Shown here piece after piece: positions 16,899 to 24,486 of a stretch of DNA of 64,000 nt. Origin of the DNA: Amycolatopsis sp. CA-230715 (GTDB lineage Bacteria; Actinomycetota; Actinomycetes; Mycobacteriales; Pseudonocardiaceae); the NCBI RefSeq assembly GCF_018736145.1, contig NZ_CP059997.1:6943501-7007500 (forward strand), written 5' to 3'. Both the position numbers and the translations under genes were made by a program. Positions within the stretch are counted from its first letter, which is position 1, and each line of letters begins with the position of its first letter. Below the pieces are notes generated by a model. It did not search any database. It saw nothing but the letters and a program-made list of their open reading frames with translations, and was not told the origin of the DNA.

Positions 16899-16941
16899 GC
16901 TCAGGTGGGCCCGGACGAGGGGGAACCGGGCCCACCTGAGC
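16899..16941. terminator. strong hairpin at the 3' end of the LysR gene
   Basis: Perfect 16-bp stem, left arm starting GCTCAGGTGGGCCCGG at 16899 and right arm 16926-16941, with an 11-base loop. The LysR stop codon (16901-16903) and its last dozen codons lie inside the hairpin, so terminator and coding end overlap. Confidence 0.75.
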
Positions 16942-17833
16942 TTCCGGTGGCGAACCGGCGGCACGCGTGCAGGAACCGCTCGATCAGCCCCGTGGTCTGT
17001 CCCTTCGTCCACGCGAGCGCGAGGTCGAACGGCGGCGCGTCGGAGACTTCCACCCACGACAGCACGGGTTTCGTGAAATAGCTCGCGGTGGAGGCGGGTG
17101 CCAGCCAGACACCGCGTCCGCTCGCCACCTGGATCAGGCACTCCTCCGGCGTTCTCGCCGACGGTCCATAGTGGACTTCGCTACCGTCGGGGCGCGGGTC
17201 GACCGCCCAGCGCGCCCGCACCTCGGCCGGGATCGAGTCGTGCGGCCCGACCACCGGCTCACCGGCGAGCTCGGCGAGCCCGATCGCGGTTTCGCCTGCC
17301 AGCCGGTGATTCGTCGGCACCGCGACGACGGCGGGTTCGCGCAGGATGCGGGCGGCGGTGAGCCGGTCGTCGCCCGCGGGCAGCCAGAGGAACGCGGCGT
17401 CCGCGTCGCCGAGCGCGAGCAGTTCGACCTCCTCGGACAGGCTGCTCACCGACACCAGGTCGACGGTGATGCCGGGTGCTTCGGCGCGCAGCGCGGCGAG
17501 CACGTCCGGGATGAAGTGCGCTGTGCTCTGCGCCTTGAACGCGATCCGCAGCGAGCCGCGCACGCCCGCCTCCACCGAACCGATCTCGGCGAGCATGTCC
17601 TCGGCCGCGGCGAGCAGGTCCTCCCCGCGCGCGGCGATCACCTTGCCCGCCGGGGTGAGCGCGACCCCGCGCGAAGTGCGGACGAGCAGGGTCGCGCGCG
17701 CGGTCCGTTCGAGCTGGCGGATCTGCCCGCTCACCGCCTGCTGCGTGAGGTTGAGCCGGCCGGCCGCGCGCGTCATCGACCCTTCGTCGGCGACCGCGAG
17801 CAACGTCTGCACCAGCCGTAGGTTCAGCTCCAC
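16901..17833 (-). CDS. LysR family transcriptional regulator
   Basis: 310 residues from GTG 17833. The N-terminal winged helix-turn-helix is typical (LLAVADEGSMTRAAGRLNLTQQAVSGQIRQLE), and the effector domain begins near residue 90. It lies 39 bases downstream of an SDR gene on the same strand and may be co-transcribed with it, an unusual arrangement since LysR genes mostly diverge from targets. The C-terminal tail, rich in Gly/Ser/Pro, is encoded by the terminator hairpin. Confidence 0.92.
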   Translation of the reverse strand: MELNLRLVQTLLAVADEGSMTRAAGRLNLTQQAVSGQIRQLERTARATLLVRTSRGVALTPAGKVIAARGEDLLAAAEDMLAEIGSVEAGVRGSLRIAFKAQSTAHFIPDVLAALRAEAPGITVDLVSVSSLSEEVELLALGDADAAFLWLPAGDDRLTAARILREPAVVAVPTNHRLAGETAIGLAELAGEPVVGPHDSIPAEVRARWAVDPRPDGSEVHYGPSARTPEECLIQVASGRGVWLAPASTASYFTKPVLSWVEVSDAPPFDLALAWTKGQTTGLIERFLHACRRFATGSSGGPGSPSSGPT

Positions 17834-17872
17834 CGCAGCAGTCTCCCCGCTGGTAACGGCACCGGCATCCCC

Positions 17873-18622
17873 CTACCGGGTCGTGTAGCCGCCGTTGAGG
17901 AAGATCGTCTGCCCGTTGGCCCACCAGCCGTCGGTGAGCAGGAACTCCAGCCAGGGCACGATGTCCTCGATCTTCGTCAGGTCCCCGTTCATCGCCGAGG
18001 ACTTGTGGAAGGCGACGGATTCGTCGGTTTCGGCAGGGTAGAAGAACGGGGTGTCCATCGGCCCCGGCGCCACCGCGTTGACGGAGACGTTGCGGCCGAA
18101 CAGTTCCTTCGACAGCGCGCGCGTGAAGTGCTCCACGGGCGCCTTGCTGCCCGCGTAGACCGAGTACAGCCCGGTGTAGGCGGCCAGCAACGAGGTGAGA
18201 ATCGTGATGATCTTCCCGCCGTCGGTGACCTCCTTCGCCGCCTCGCGGAGGAAGAAGTAGGCGGCCTTGCTGTTGACCGCGAACATCCGGTCGTACTCGT
18301 CCTCGGTGACCTCGGTCACCGGCTTCTTGAGCACCATGCCCGCGGTGTTGACCGCCGCGTACGGTGCGCCGAACCGCTCGCGCGCCGCCGCGAACAGGCC
18401 TTCGACACCGGCGACCGCGGTCAGATCCGCTTGGTGCACAAGGGATTCACCGCCCGCTTCGCGCACGGCCGCCGCGGTGTCCTTCGCCTGCGCGGCGGAG
18501 CTGTCGCTGTTGTGGTGCACGACGACCTTCGCCCCTCGCGCGCCCACCGTCCTGGCGAGCAGGCCGCCGAGGTTGCGCGAAGCGCCGCCGATGATGATCA
18601 CTTTGCCGTCGAGGTCGGCCAT
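17873..18622 (-). CDS. short-chain dehydrogenase/reductase
   Basis: 249-residue SDR. The nucleotide-binding motif is the variant GGASRNLGG near residue 12; NTAG and a YAGSK (Tyr, Lys) active site are present, and the C-terminus ends with LNGGY. The RNLGG spelling and the HHNS segment after beta 2 suggest an NADP-preferring reductase (inference). First gene of a likely two-gene unit with the LysR regulator; it diverges from the ltrA-like gene across 183 bases. Confidence 0.9.
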   Translation of the reverse strand: MADLDGKVIIIGGASRNLGGLLARTVGARGAKVVVHHNSDSSAAQAKDTAAAVREAGGESLVHQADLTAVAGVEGLFAAARERFGAPYAAVNTAGMVLKKPVTEVTEDEYDRMFAVNSKAAYFFLREAAKEVTDGGKIITILTSLLAAYTGLYSVYAGSKAPVEHFTRALSKELFGRNVSVNAVAPGPMDTPFFYPAETDESVAFHKSSAMNGDLTKIEDIVPWLEFLLTDGWWANGQTIFLNGGYTTR

Positions 18623-18805
18623 GGGTTCCCTTCCGTGGGTGGACTTGCGTTCTCCTCCCACCCTCGGCCGCGACCGCCGCCGCGCGCCAACAGAACTTTC
18701 CTGTCCGCGGGCACAAGCGACCTTTGTGGCGCCCCGCTCGCTGATCTTGCCGCGACGTGCTGGGATGGTCCCCGACCGTGTGAAGATCGCAGACGAGGAG
18801 CGGTG

Positions 18806-19990
18806 ATGTCCGAGCAACCCGCCCCCTCCGGCACCCGGATCCGGGTCTGGTACCGGCCGATGGTGGCCAGGGGTGAGCACGAGCAGCACCGGGTGGCGAC
18901 CACCCTGGAGCTGCTGTTCGACCTGTGTTTCGTGGTCGCCGTCGGGCAGATGGCCTCGGCGCTGCACCACGCGCTTTCGTCCGGCCACATCGGACACGGT
19001 GTGCTGAGCTTCCTGATGGTGTTCTACGCCGTCTGGTGGGCGTGGTTCCAGTTCAGCTGGTTCGCCACCACCTTCGACACCGACGACGTGCCGTACCGGC
19101 TCGCGGTGCTCGTGCAGATCGCGGGCGGGCTGGTGATCGCGGCCGGGGTGCCCCGCGCGTTCGAGCGCGAGGACTTCACGGTCATCGTGATCGGGTACGT
19201 GCTGATGCGGCTCGCCGGGGTCACGCAGTGGCTGCGCGCGGCGCGGACCGACCGGATGCGGCGGCCGACCTGCCTGCGCTACGCCGGCGGCATCGTGGCG
19301 GTGCAGATCCTCTGGATCGCCAGGCTGGCGCTGCCCCACGACTGGCTGCTGCCCTCGTTCTTCGTGCTGTTCGTGTTCGAGTGCCTGGTGCCGATCTGGG
19401 CGGAGCAGGCCGTCGGTACCACCTGGAACCGGCACCACATCGCCGAGCGGTACGGCCTGTTCACCATCATCGTGCTCGGCGAGACCGTGATCGGGGCGAG
19501 CGCGGCGATCCAGCACGGCATCGAGGACGGGCAGCACCTCGGCGGGCTCATTTCGCTCGCCGTCGCGGGGCTCGTGCTGGTGTTTTCCTTGTGGTGGCTG
19601 TACTTCGACCAGCCGGGGCACAAGCGGCTCGGCTCGTTCCGCACCGCGATCGCCTGGGGCTACGGGCACTTCCTGATCTTCGCCTCGGCCGCCGCGCTCG
19701 GTGCCGGGATGGAGGTGGCCGTCGACTACGACGCGCACCAGACCGCGCTTTCGTCGCTGCCCGCCGGGATGGCGATCACCGTGCCGGTGGCGGTGTTCCT
19801 GTTCTTCGTGTGGCTGCTGCACATCGGCCCGTCGAACGCGTGCCGCCCGATCGCGATCGGGTTCCCCGCCGCGGCCGTGCTCGTGCTGGCGTCGTCGTTT
19901 TCCCCGGCGCCGGTGCACTTCGCGGCGGGGATCACCGCCGTGCTGGTCGCGGTCACCGTCATCGCCACCAGGGGGCACCCGGTCGAGTGA
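18806..19990 (+). CDS. low temperature requirement A (LtrA) family membrane protein
   Basis: 394 residues with about 10 hydrophobic segments. The signature TTLELLFDLCFVVAVGQ near residue 32 and WWAWFQFSWFATTFDTDD identify the LtrA family, which is known by phenotype in Listeria but whose biochemical role is unresolved. Start ATG 18806 is supported by GAGGAG five bases upstream. Its last 32 bases overlap the 3' end of the convergent VTC-domain gene. Confidence 0.9.
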   Translation: MSEQPAPSGTRIRVWYRPMVARGEHEQHRVATTLELLFDLCFVVAVGQMASALHHALSSGHIGHGVLSFLMVFYAVWWAWFQFSWFATTFDTDDVPYRLAVLVQIAGGLVIAAGVPRAFEREDFTVIVIGYVLMRLAGVTQWLRAARTDRMRRPTCLRYAGGIVAVQILWIARLALPHDWLLPSFFVLFVFECLVPIWAEQAVGTTWNRHHIAERYGLFTIIVLGETVIGASAAIQHGIEDGQHLGGLISLAVAGLVLVFSLWWLYFDQPGHKRLGSFRTAIAWGYGHFLIFASAAALGAGMEVAVDYDAHQTALSSLPAGMAITVPVAVFLFFVWLLHIGPSNACRPIAIGFPAAAVLVLASSFSPAPVHFAAGITAVLVAVTVIATRGHPVE

Positions 19991-20759
19991 CCGGCGCCGC
20001 GCCGATGCCGCGCAGGGCGGGCAGCCAGCGGTTGCCGCCCGGCGCCGCGCCGAGCGCGACCAGCCCCGCGCAGTACTTGCTGAGCCCGGTTTCCCGCAGG
20101 CGAAGCCGTTTCAGCGCGAGTGCCGCCCCGGTGGCCGACTTGACCTCCAGCAGCACCAGGCCCTGCGCGGCGCGCCGCGTCATCGGCCCGCGGGACCAGA
20201 GCAGGCTCGTGTCGCAGGTGATCCTGGTGAGCCGGTCGGCGGTGACCAGCGTGGTCCTGCGGTAGTCGGTCACCAGCGACGCGGCGAGCGGGCGCGGTGC
20301 GGGCAGGCCGAACCGGGTGCCGAGTTCGCGGTCGAGGAAGGCGAACGAGTCCGCCGTCATCGCGTTCGCCTCGCCGGGCGGATGGGGACGGCGGCGCTTG
20401 ACCGTCATTTCGCGGCGCCCGCTGAGCTTCAGCTCGCAGAAGGTGTCCGCGGTGTCGACGTAGGTCCTGGTCCTGATCTTGTAGCGGCGCCTGCGCCCTT
20501 GCCGGTGCGCGTGGTAGACGGCGAGGCCGGGGGTGTCGAAGTAGGTGGAGGAGTAGCCGAACGAGCGCCTGCCGTCGATGTCGAGCGCCAGCAGGCCCCC
20601 GATACCGTCTACAAAGGACAGGAAATCCGCGTGGCCGACGACGAACTTGCGGTCGACCCTGCTCATCAGGCCGGTCGTGTCCAGCACCTCGGGCAGGGAA
20701 ATACCGGGCAGCGTCGCGGCCACGGTGCCCACGAGCGCGGTCGCGCGGTCCTCGCTCAT
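19959..20759 (-). CDS. VTC-domain protein (polyphosphate polymerase-like)
   Basis: 266 residues of the VTC/CYTH-like superfamily, whose yeast member VTC4 makes polyphosphate. Tunnel-type basic and acidic positions are visible: VDRKFVV near residue 36, YSSTYFDT, RRRYKIRTRTY, CELKLSG, LLEVKS. ATG 20759 overlaps the stop of the DUF4956 gene, a pairing common in bacteria and presumed to form a membrane-linked unit. The catalytic activity of bacterial members is not certain. It lies downstream of a promoter gap carrying 11-base-phased repeats that match those of the adjacent two-component system. Confidence 0.85.
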   Translation of the reverse strand: MSEDRATALVGTVAATLPGISLPEVLDTTGLMSRVDRKFVVGHADFLSFVDGIGGLLALDIDGRRSFGYSSTYFDTPGLAVYHAHRQGRRRRYKIRTRTYVDTADTFCELKLSGRREMTVKRRRPHPPGEANAMTADSFAFLDRELGTRFGLPAPRPLAASLVTDYRRTTLVTADRLTRITCDTSLLWSRGPMTRRAAQGLVLLEVKSATGAALALKRLRLRETGLSKYCAGLVALGAAPGGNRWLPALRGIGAAPVTRPGAPWWR

Positions 20760-21337
20760 CGGACGCCCGCGATCGGACGGCGGTCCGGCGCGGGGTGCGG
20801 GCGCAGCCGCACGTCGACGACCGTGACCTCCCTGACGTAGTCCACTTCGGACACGCTGTGGCGCACCACGGTGCCGCCGAGTCGGTGCTGCAACTCGGCG
20901 ACGAGCGCGCGGTCGTCGGTCACGGCCATTTCGAGCACCACGGTGCACCGCGTGGTGGCGGCCGTCGCCGACGGGTGGTCCGTGAGGTACAGCACGGCGG
21001 GCAGCAGCACGTCGAACACCGCGACCAGCCGCCAGTCCGCCGACGGGACGCCGTTGACGAGGCCGACGACGAGGGCCACGAAGTAGTACGCCACCTCCTG
21101 CTGGGTGATCGAATCGGAGCGCAGCCGGATGATCGAGAGCACCCCGAACAGGCCGAGGCCGAGCGCGCTGGCGGACGAGATCGACAGCAGCAGCGAAACG
21201 GCGACGCAGACGCCGAGGCTCAGCGCGAGATAGGCGCAGGCGAGATCGCGCCGGTGGTGGCGCCTGGCGTAGATGCCGTAGGCGAGCACGACCATCGTGA
21301 CGAGGTCGGCGGCGAGGTGGAGCAGTGTCGTGGTCAT
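20756..21337 (-). CDS. DUF4956 membrane protein, partner of VTC-domain protein
   Basis: 193 residues. Three to four hydrophobic segments fill the first 120 residues; the motif FGVLSIIRLRSDSITQQEVAYYF (given here only as its region, about residues 65-90) is the family hallmark. A soluble C-terminal part follows. Start ATG 21337 is preferred over GTG 21346 because GGTGGG precedes it. Four-base overlap with the VTC-domain gene indicates coupled translation. Function unknown; presumed membrane anchor or channel for the VTC-type protein. Confidence 0.85.
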   Translation of the reverse strand: MTTTLLHLAADLVTMVVLAYGIYARRHHRRDLACAYLALSLGVCVAVSLLLSISSASALGLGLFGVLSIIRLRSDSITQQEVAYYFVALVVGLVNGVPSADWRLVAVFDVLLPAVLYLTDHPSATAATTRCTVVLEMAVTDDRALVAELQHRLGGTVVRHSVSEVDYVREVTVVDVRLRPHPAPDRRPIAGVR

Positions 21338-21360
21338 GCGTCCCACCTTGGGCCGCCACG

Positions 21361-21388
21361 GCGAGACACCCGTGAGACGTGCGTGAGA
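21361..21388. promoter_or_regulatory. 11-base-phased direct repeats, candidate response-regulator box
   Basis: GCGAGA (21361), GTGAGA (21372) and GTGAGA (21383) start exactly 11 bases apart, the usual geometry of OmpR/PhoB-family tandem sites. They lie in the 57-base gap between the response-regulator gene and the DUF4956-VTC pair. Related repeats occur at 23771-23788. Confidence 0.5.
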
Positions 21389-21394
21389 GAGCTT

Positions 21395-22057
21395 TCATCC
21401 GGCCAGGAGCCGGTATCCCATCCCGCGCACGGTTTCGATGCGGTCCGCGCCGACCTTGCGGCGCAGGTACCGGATGTAGACGTCGACGACGTTCGAGCCG
21501 GGGTCGAAGTCGAACCCCCACACGCTGTTCAGCAGCTGCTCGCGGGACAGCACATGGCCACGGTTGCGGATGAGCGTTTCCAGCAGCGCGAACTCGCGCG
21601 CGGTGAGGTCGACCTCGGCGCCGCCGACCGACGCGCGGCGGGTGTGCAGGTTCAGGCTCAGCTCGCCAGCCTTGAGCAGCGCGGGTTCGGCGTCGGCGCG
21701 ATCGCGCAGCCGGAGCCGGATCCTGGCGAGCAGTTCCTCGAAGGCGAACGGCTTGGACAGGTAGTCGTCCGCGCCGCCGGAAAGCCCGGCGATCCGGTCG
21801 ACCACGCTGTCGCGCGCGGTCAGGATGACCACCGGTGTCGTGCGCCCGGCCGCGCGCAGCGCGCGGAGGAGATCCGTGCCGTCGAGATCGGGGAGGCCGA
21901 GATCGAGCACGACGAGATCGTGGGCGCCGGTCAGCGCTTCGGCCAGCCCCGTCGCGCCGGTGCGGGCCCATTGGGTGGTGAAACCGTGTGCCCGCAAGCC
22001 TTTCTCGACGAAGGCGCCGAGCCGTGCCGAGTCTTCCACCACCAGGATGCTGGTCAT
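21395..22057 (-). CDS. OmpR-family response regulator
   Basis: 220 residues: receiver domain with acidic pocket ED at 8-9, phospho-acceptor Asp52 (VVLDLGLPDLDG), TAR switch region and K in LSKPF; then a winged-helix DNA-binding domain ending VRGMGYRLLAG. ATG 22057 overlaps the stop of the histidine kinase gene. Last gene of the unit secreted peptide - kinase - regulator. Shared RTGAG repeats before this operon and before the DUF4956/VTC genes make both likely targets. Confidence 0.95.
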   Translation of the reverse strand: MTSILVVEDSARLGAFVEKGLRAHGFTTQWARTGATGLAEALTGAHDLVVLDLGLPDLDGTDLLRALRAAGRTTPVVILTARDSVVDRIAGLSGGADDYLSKPFAFEELLARIRLRLRDRADAEPALLKAGELSLNLHTRRASVGGAEVDLTAREFALLETLIRNRGHVLSREQLLNSVWGFDFDPGSNVVDVYIRYLRRKVGADRIETVRGMGYRLLAG

Positions 22058-23457
22058 CGCGGGGCCTCCTGCGGCGCTCGTTCGGATATCGGCAGCTCGA
22101 TGGTGAACAACGCGCCATCACCCGGTGTGCTGTCGAGCACCACCTGCCCGCCGTGCGCCTCGGCGATCGCCACCACGATCGGCAGCCCGAGCCCCGATCC
22201 GTCTTCGTCGCGGGCGTTGCTGCCCCGTTTGAACCGCTCGAAGATCCTCGCACGCGAATCCGGCGGCACGCCTTCGCCGGTGTCGCGGACCCAGATCCGC
22301 GCGGTGCCCCCTGCCGCCGACGAGCCGAGCGCGATCTCCTGGTCCGGCCGCGTGTGCCGGACCGCGTTGGACACGAGCTGCAGCAGCGCCTGCGCCAGCC
22401 GCTGCCCGTCGGCGCGCACCACGACCTCGGCGACGCCGTCGAGCCGCCACTGCCGGTCGGCGAGCGGGCGCGCCTTGGTGAAGGTTTCGACGGTGAGATC
22501 GGCGAGGTCGACGCGTTCGGGCACGAGGAAGTCGGGGCGCCCCGACTTCGCCAGCACCAGCAGGTCGTCGACGATCCGCTGCATCCGGCCGAGCTCGTCG
22601 AGCACCAGCGCGGTGGTCGCGCGCCGGTCGGCGGGATCGTCGCCCATCAGCTCGAGATGGCCGCGCACGATGGTGATCGGGGTCCGCAGTTCGTGGCCCG
22701 CGTCGTCGATGAACTCCCGCTGGTCCGCGAACGCCCGCTCCAGCCGGTCGAGCATGGTGTTGAACGTCCTGCCGAGCGCCGCGACGTCATCGGAGCCGCG
22801 CACGTCGATGCGCCGGGTGAGATCGGATTCGCTGATCTGCTCCGCCGCGAGCCGCATTTCCCGCACCGGCGCGAGGATCCGCCCCGCCGCCAGCCAGCCG
22901 ACCAGCCCGGCCACCAGCAGCGCCGCCGCCGACATCGCCGCCATCACGCGGATCACGTCGTCGATCTCGCCGGCGGCGTGGTCGACGAACTCGACGATCA
23001 CCAGCGCGCCCCGCCGCGGATCTCCTTGCACCGTAACGGGAACGACGCCGTAGCGCGCCGAGCCGACCGCCGTTTCGACCGTCCCGTACGCGGGCACGGT
23101 CGCCTTGGCCAGCTCGGCGACCAGCGCGCGGTCGCCGTCGAGCCGCGCCGGCGCGTCGGCCGCGCTCCGCTTAGCCGCAGCGCCGTCGACGATGGAGAAG
23201 AACGTCTCGTACTTCTCCGGCAGGTTCCGTTCGAGGTAGCGCGCGAGCAGGGTGTCGACCGTGTTCGGCGCGCCGGGCGTCATCGCGTCGGCCGAGGTCA
23301 GGTAGGCGCGGAACTTCCCCGTCTCGTGGAAGATCTCGCCGTCGAGACGGTGGTCGAGCTGACCGCGGAGCACCGCGTGCGTGGCCACGAGCGCGCCCGC
23401 GAGCGCGAGCAGGACGACCAGCAGGACCCAGCCCAGAATGCGGGCCCTCGCACTCAC
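22054..23457 (-). CDS. sensor histidine kinase
   Basis: 467 residues from GTG 23457. Membrane segment 1 about residues 8-28, an extracytoplasmic sensor of about 140 residues, membrane segment 2 about 170-192, then HAMP, HisKA with the phospho-acceptor His in DDAGHELRTPI, and a HATPase with the N-box QLVSNAVRHT, DTGEGVP and GSGLGLPI. It overlaps the response regulator by four bases and is preceded, 12 bases away, by a small secreted protein gene. The stimulus is unknown. Confidence 0.95.
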   Translation of the reverse strand: MSARARILGWVLLVVLLALAGALVATHAVLRGQLDHRLDGEIFHETGKFRAYLTSADAMTPGAPNTVDTLLARYLERNLPEKYETFFSIVDGAAAKRSAADAPARLDGDRALVAELAKATVPAYGTVETAVGSARYGVVPVTVQGDPRRGALVIVEFVDHAAGEIDDVIRVMAAMSAAALLVAGLVGWLAAGRILAPVREMRLAAEQISESDLTRRIDVRGSDDVAALGRTFNTMLDRLERAFADQREFIDDAGHELRTPITIVRGHLELMGDDPADRRATTALVLDELGRMQRIVDDLLVLAKSGRPDFLVPERVDLADLTVETFTKARPLADRQWRLDGVAEVVVRADGQRLAQALLQLVSNAVRHTRPDQEIALGSSAAGGTARIWVRDTGEGVPPDSRARIFERFKRGSNARDEDGSGLGLPIVVAIAEAHGGQVVLDSTPGDGALFTIELPISERAPQEAPR

Positions 23458-23469
23458 GGTCGTCCCGCG

Positions 23470-23739
23470 TCAGTCATCGAAGTCTCCGTCGTCGTCGGGT
23501 TCGTCCGATTCGCTGTCATCATCCGGGTCGGCATCGGTACCGGCCACCCGGGGCGGCACCGGGACGGGCGCCGCGCCGCCCGGCGGGACCGCGGTGGTCG
23601 ACGGCGCGACCGCGGGCGCCACCACCGGCGGCCCGAGCGGGGGACTGGGGCTCGCGGGCAGCGCGCGGACGACCACGATCGCGGCCGCCGCCACGAGTAC
23701 GGCGGCCGTGCCGACGAGGACGGTGACCCTGGCGCGCAT
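23470..23739 (-). CDS. small secreted or membrane-anchored protein with acidic tail
   Basis: 89 residues from ATG 23739: an N-terminal hydrophobic helix (about 5-27), a Pro/Ala/Val-rich middle, and a C-terminus of almost only Asp/Glu/Ser. I recognise no family. It is the first gene of the two-component operon, 12 bases before the kinase, so its product may act outside the membrane near the kinase sensor or serve as a ligand or metal buffer (inference). Small size and low complexity make homology searches weak. Confidence 0.7.
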   Translation of the reverse strand: MRARVTVLVGTAAVLVAAAAIVVVRALPASPSPPLGPPVVAPAVAPSTTAVPPGGAAPVPVPPRVAGTDADPDDDSESDEPDDDGDFDD

Positions 23740-23770
23740 GGCCCCACGATGTCCGAGGCGGGTGAGGCCG

Positions 23771-23804
23771 GGATGAGGATCGGATGAGAAGGCTCTCATC
23801 CGAT
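23771..23804. promoter_or_regulatory. phased repeats and hairpin in two-component promoter
   Basis: GGATGAG at 23771 and 23782 are direct repeats 11 bases apart; an inverted copy CTCATCC lies at 23795-23801. ATCGGATGAGA (23779-23789) and its perfect complement (23794-23804) form an 11-bp inverted repeat with a 4-base loop. The region lies between the divergent secreted-peptide and reductase genes. Autoregulation by the response regulator is inferred. Confidence 0.5.
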
Positions 23805-23862
23805 TCCTTTGCGGCGGTGTCCTGGTCTCAACCGGTGTACGAATCGCGGAAAGGACACTCCG

Positions 23863-24423
23863 ATGCGGAAGCTCAAGGTGGCGGCGTTCATGACCCTCGA
23901 CGGCGTCGTGGAGGACCCCGGCGGGTTCGGCGAGCGCCAGGACGGGGGATGGTCGCTCCCGTTCTTCGACGACGAGGCGCGGCGGTCGGCGATCGACGAG
24001 CTGGCGACCTGCGACACCTTCCTCACCGGCAGGGTGACCTACGAGATCCTGTCGAAGGCGTGGTCGGCCAACACCGGCGAGTACGCGGAACGCCTGAACG
24101 CGATGTCCAAGCTCGTCGTCTCGACGACCTTGGCGGGGCCGCTCGACTGGAACGCGCGCGTCCTCGAAGGGGAGGCCGCGGACGCGATCGCCGCGCTGAA
24201 ACGGCAGCAGGGCAAGGACATCGTGGTGTACGGCAGCGCCACGCTGGTGCGGACGCTGCTGCGGCACGACCTGGTGGACGAGTTCCGGATCTCGGTCTTC
24301 CCCCTGGTACTCGGCGGCGGGAAGAGGCTGTTCCCCGAAGGGACCGAGCAGGCGCGCCTGACGCTCGTCTCCGCGAAAGCGCTGGCTTCCGGCGTGACCG
24401 CGTTGACCTACCGGAACCGTTGA
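23863..24423 (+). CDS. dihydrofolate reductase family protein (RibD C-terminal domain)
   Basis: 186 residues of the RibD_C / bacterial bifunctional deaminase-reductase C-terminal fold, seen in small NADPH reductases often named YwjB/YyaP. Conserved pieces: MTLDGVVEDP at the N-terminus, LTGRVTYE near residue 55, and VYGSATLVRTLL plus FPLVLGGGKRLFP. The physiological substrate of such proteins is mostly unknown. ATG 23863 is preceded by GGAAAGGA. It diverges from the two-component operon and ends 13 bases before a strong terminator hairpin shared with the convergent L,D-transpeptidase. Confidence 0.88.
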   Translation: MRKLKVAAFMTLDGVVEDPGGFGERQDGGWSLPFFDDEARRSAIDELATCDTFLTGRVTYEILSKAWSANTGEYAERLNAMSKLVVSTTLAGPLDWNARVLEGEAADAIAALKRQQGKDIVVYGSATLVRTLLRHDLVDEFRISVFPLVLGGGKRLFPEGTEQARLTLVSAKALASGVTALTYRNR

Positions 24424-24436
24424 CCCGGAACGAGAA

Positions 24437-24472
24437 ACGGCGGGCGCGGATCCGAAGATCCGTGCCCGCCGT
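24437..24472. terminator. bidirectional terminator hairpin
   Basis: 16-bp stem (24437-24452 with 24457-24472) with one G.T position and a CGAA loop. It lies between the convergent reductase and L,D-transpeptidase stop codons, 13-14 bases from each. There is no U-tract, as is common in actinobacteria. Confidence 0.85.
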
Positions 24473-24486
24473 CGTGGTGGCCGTGA

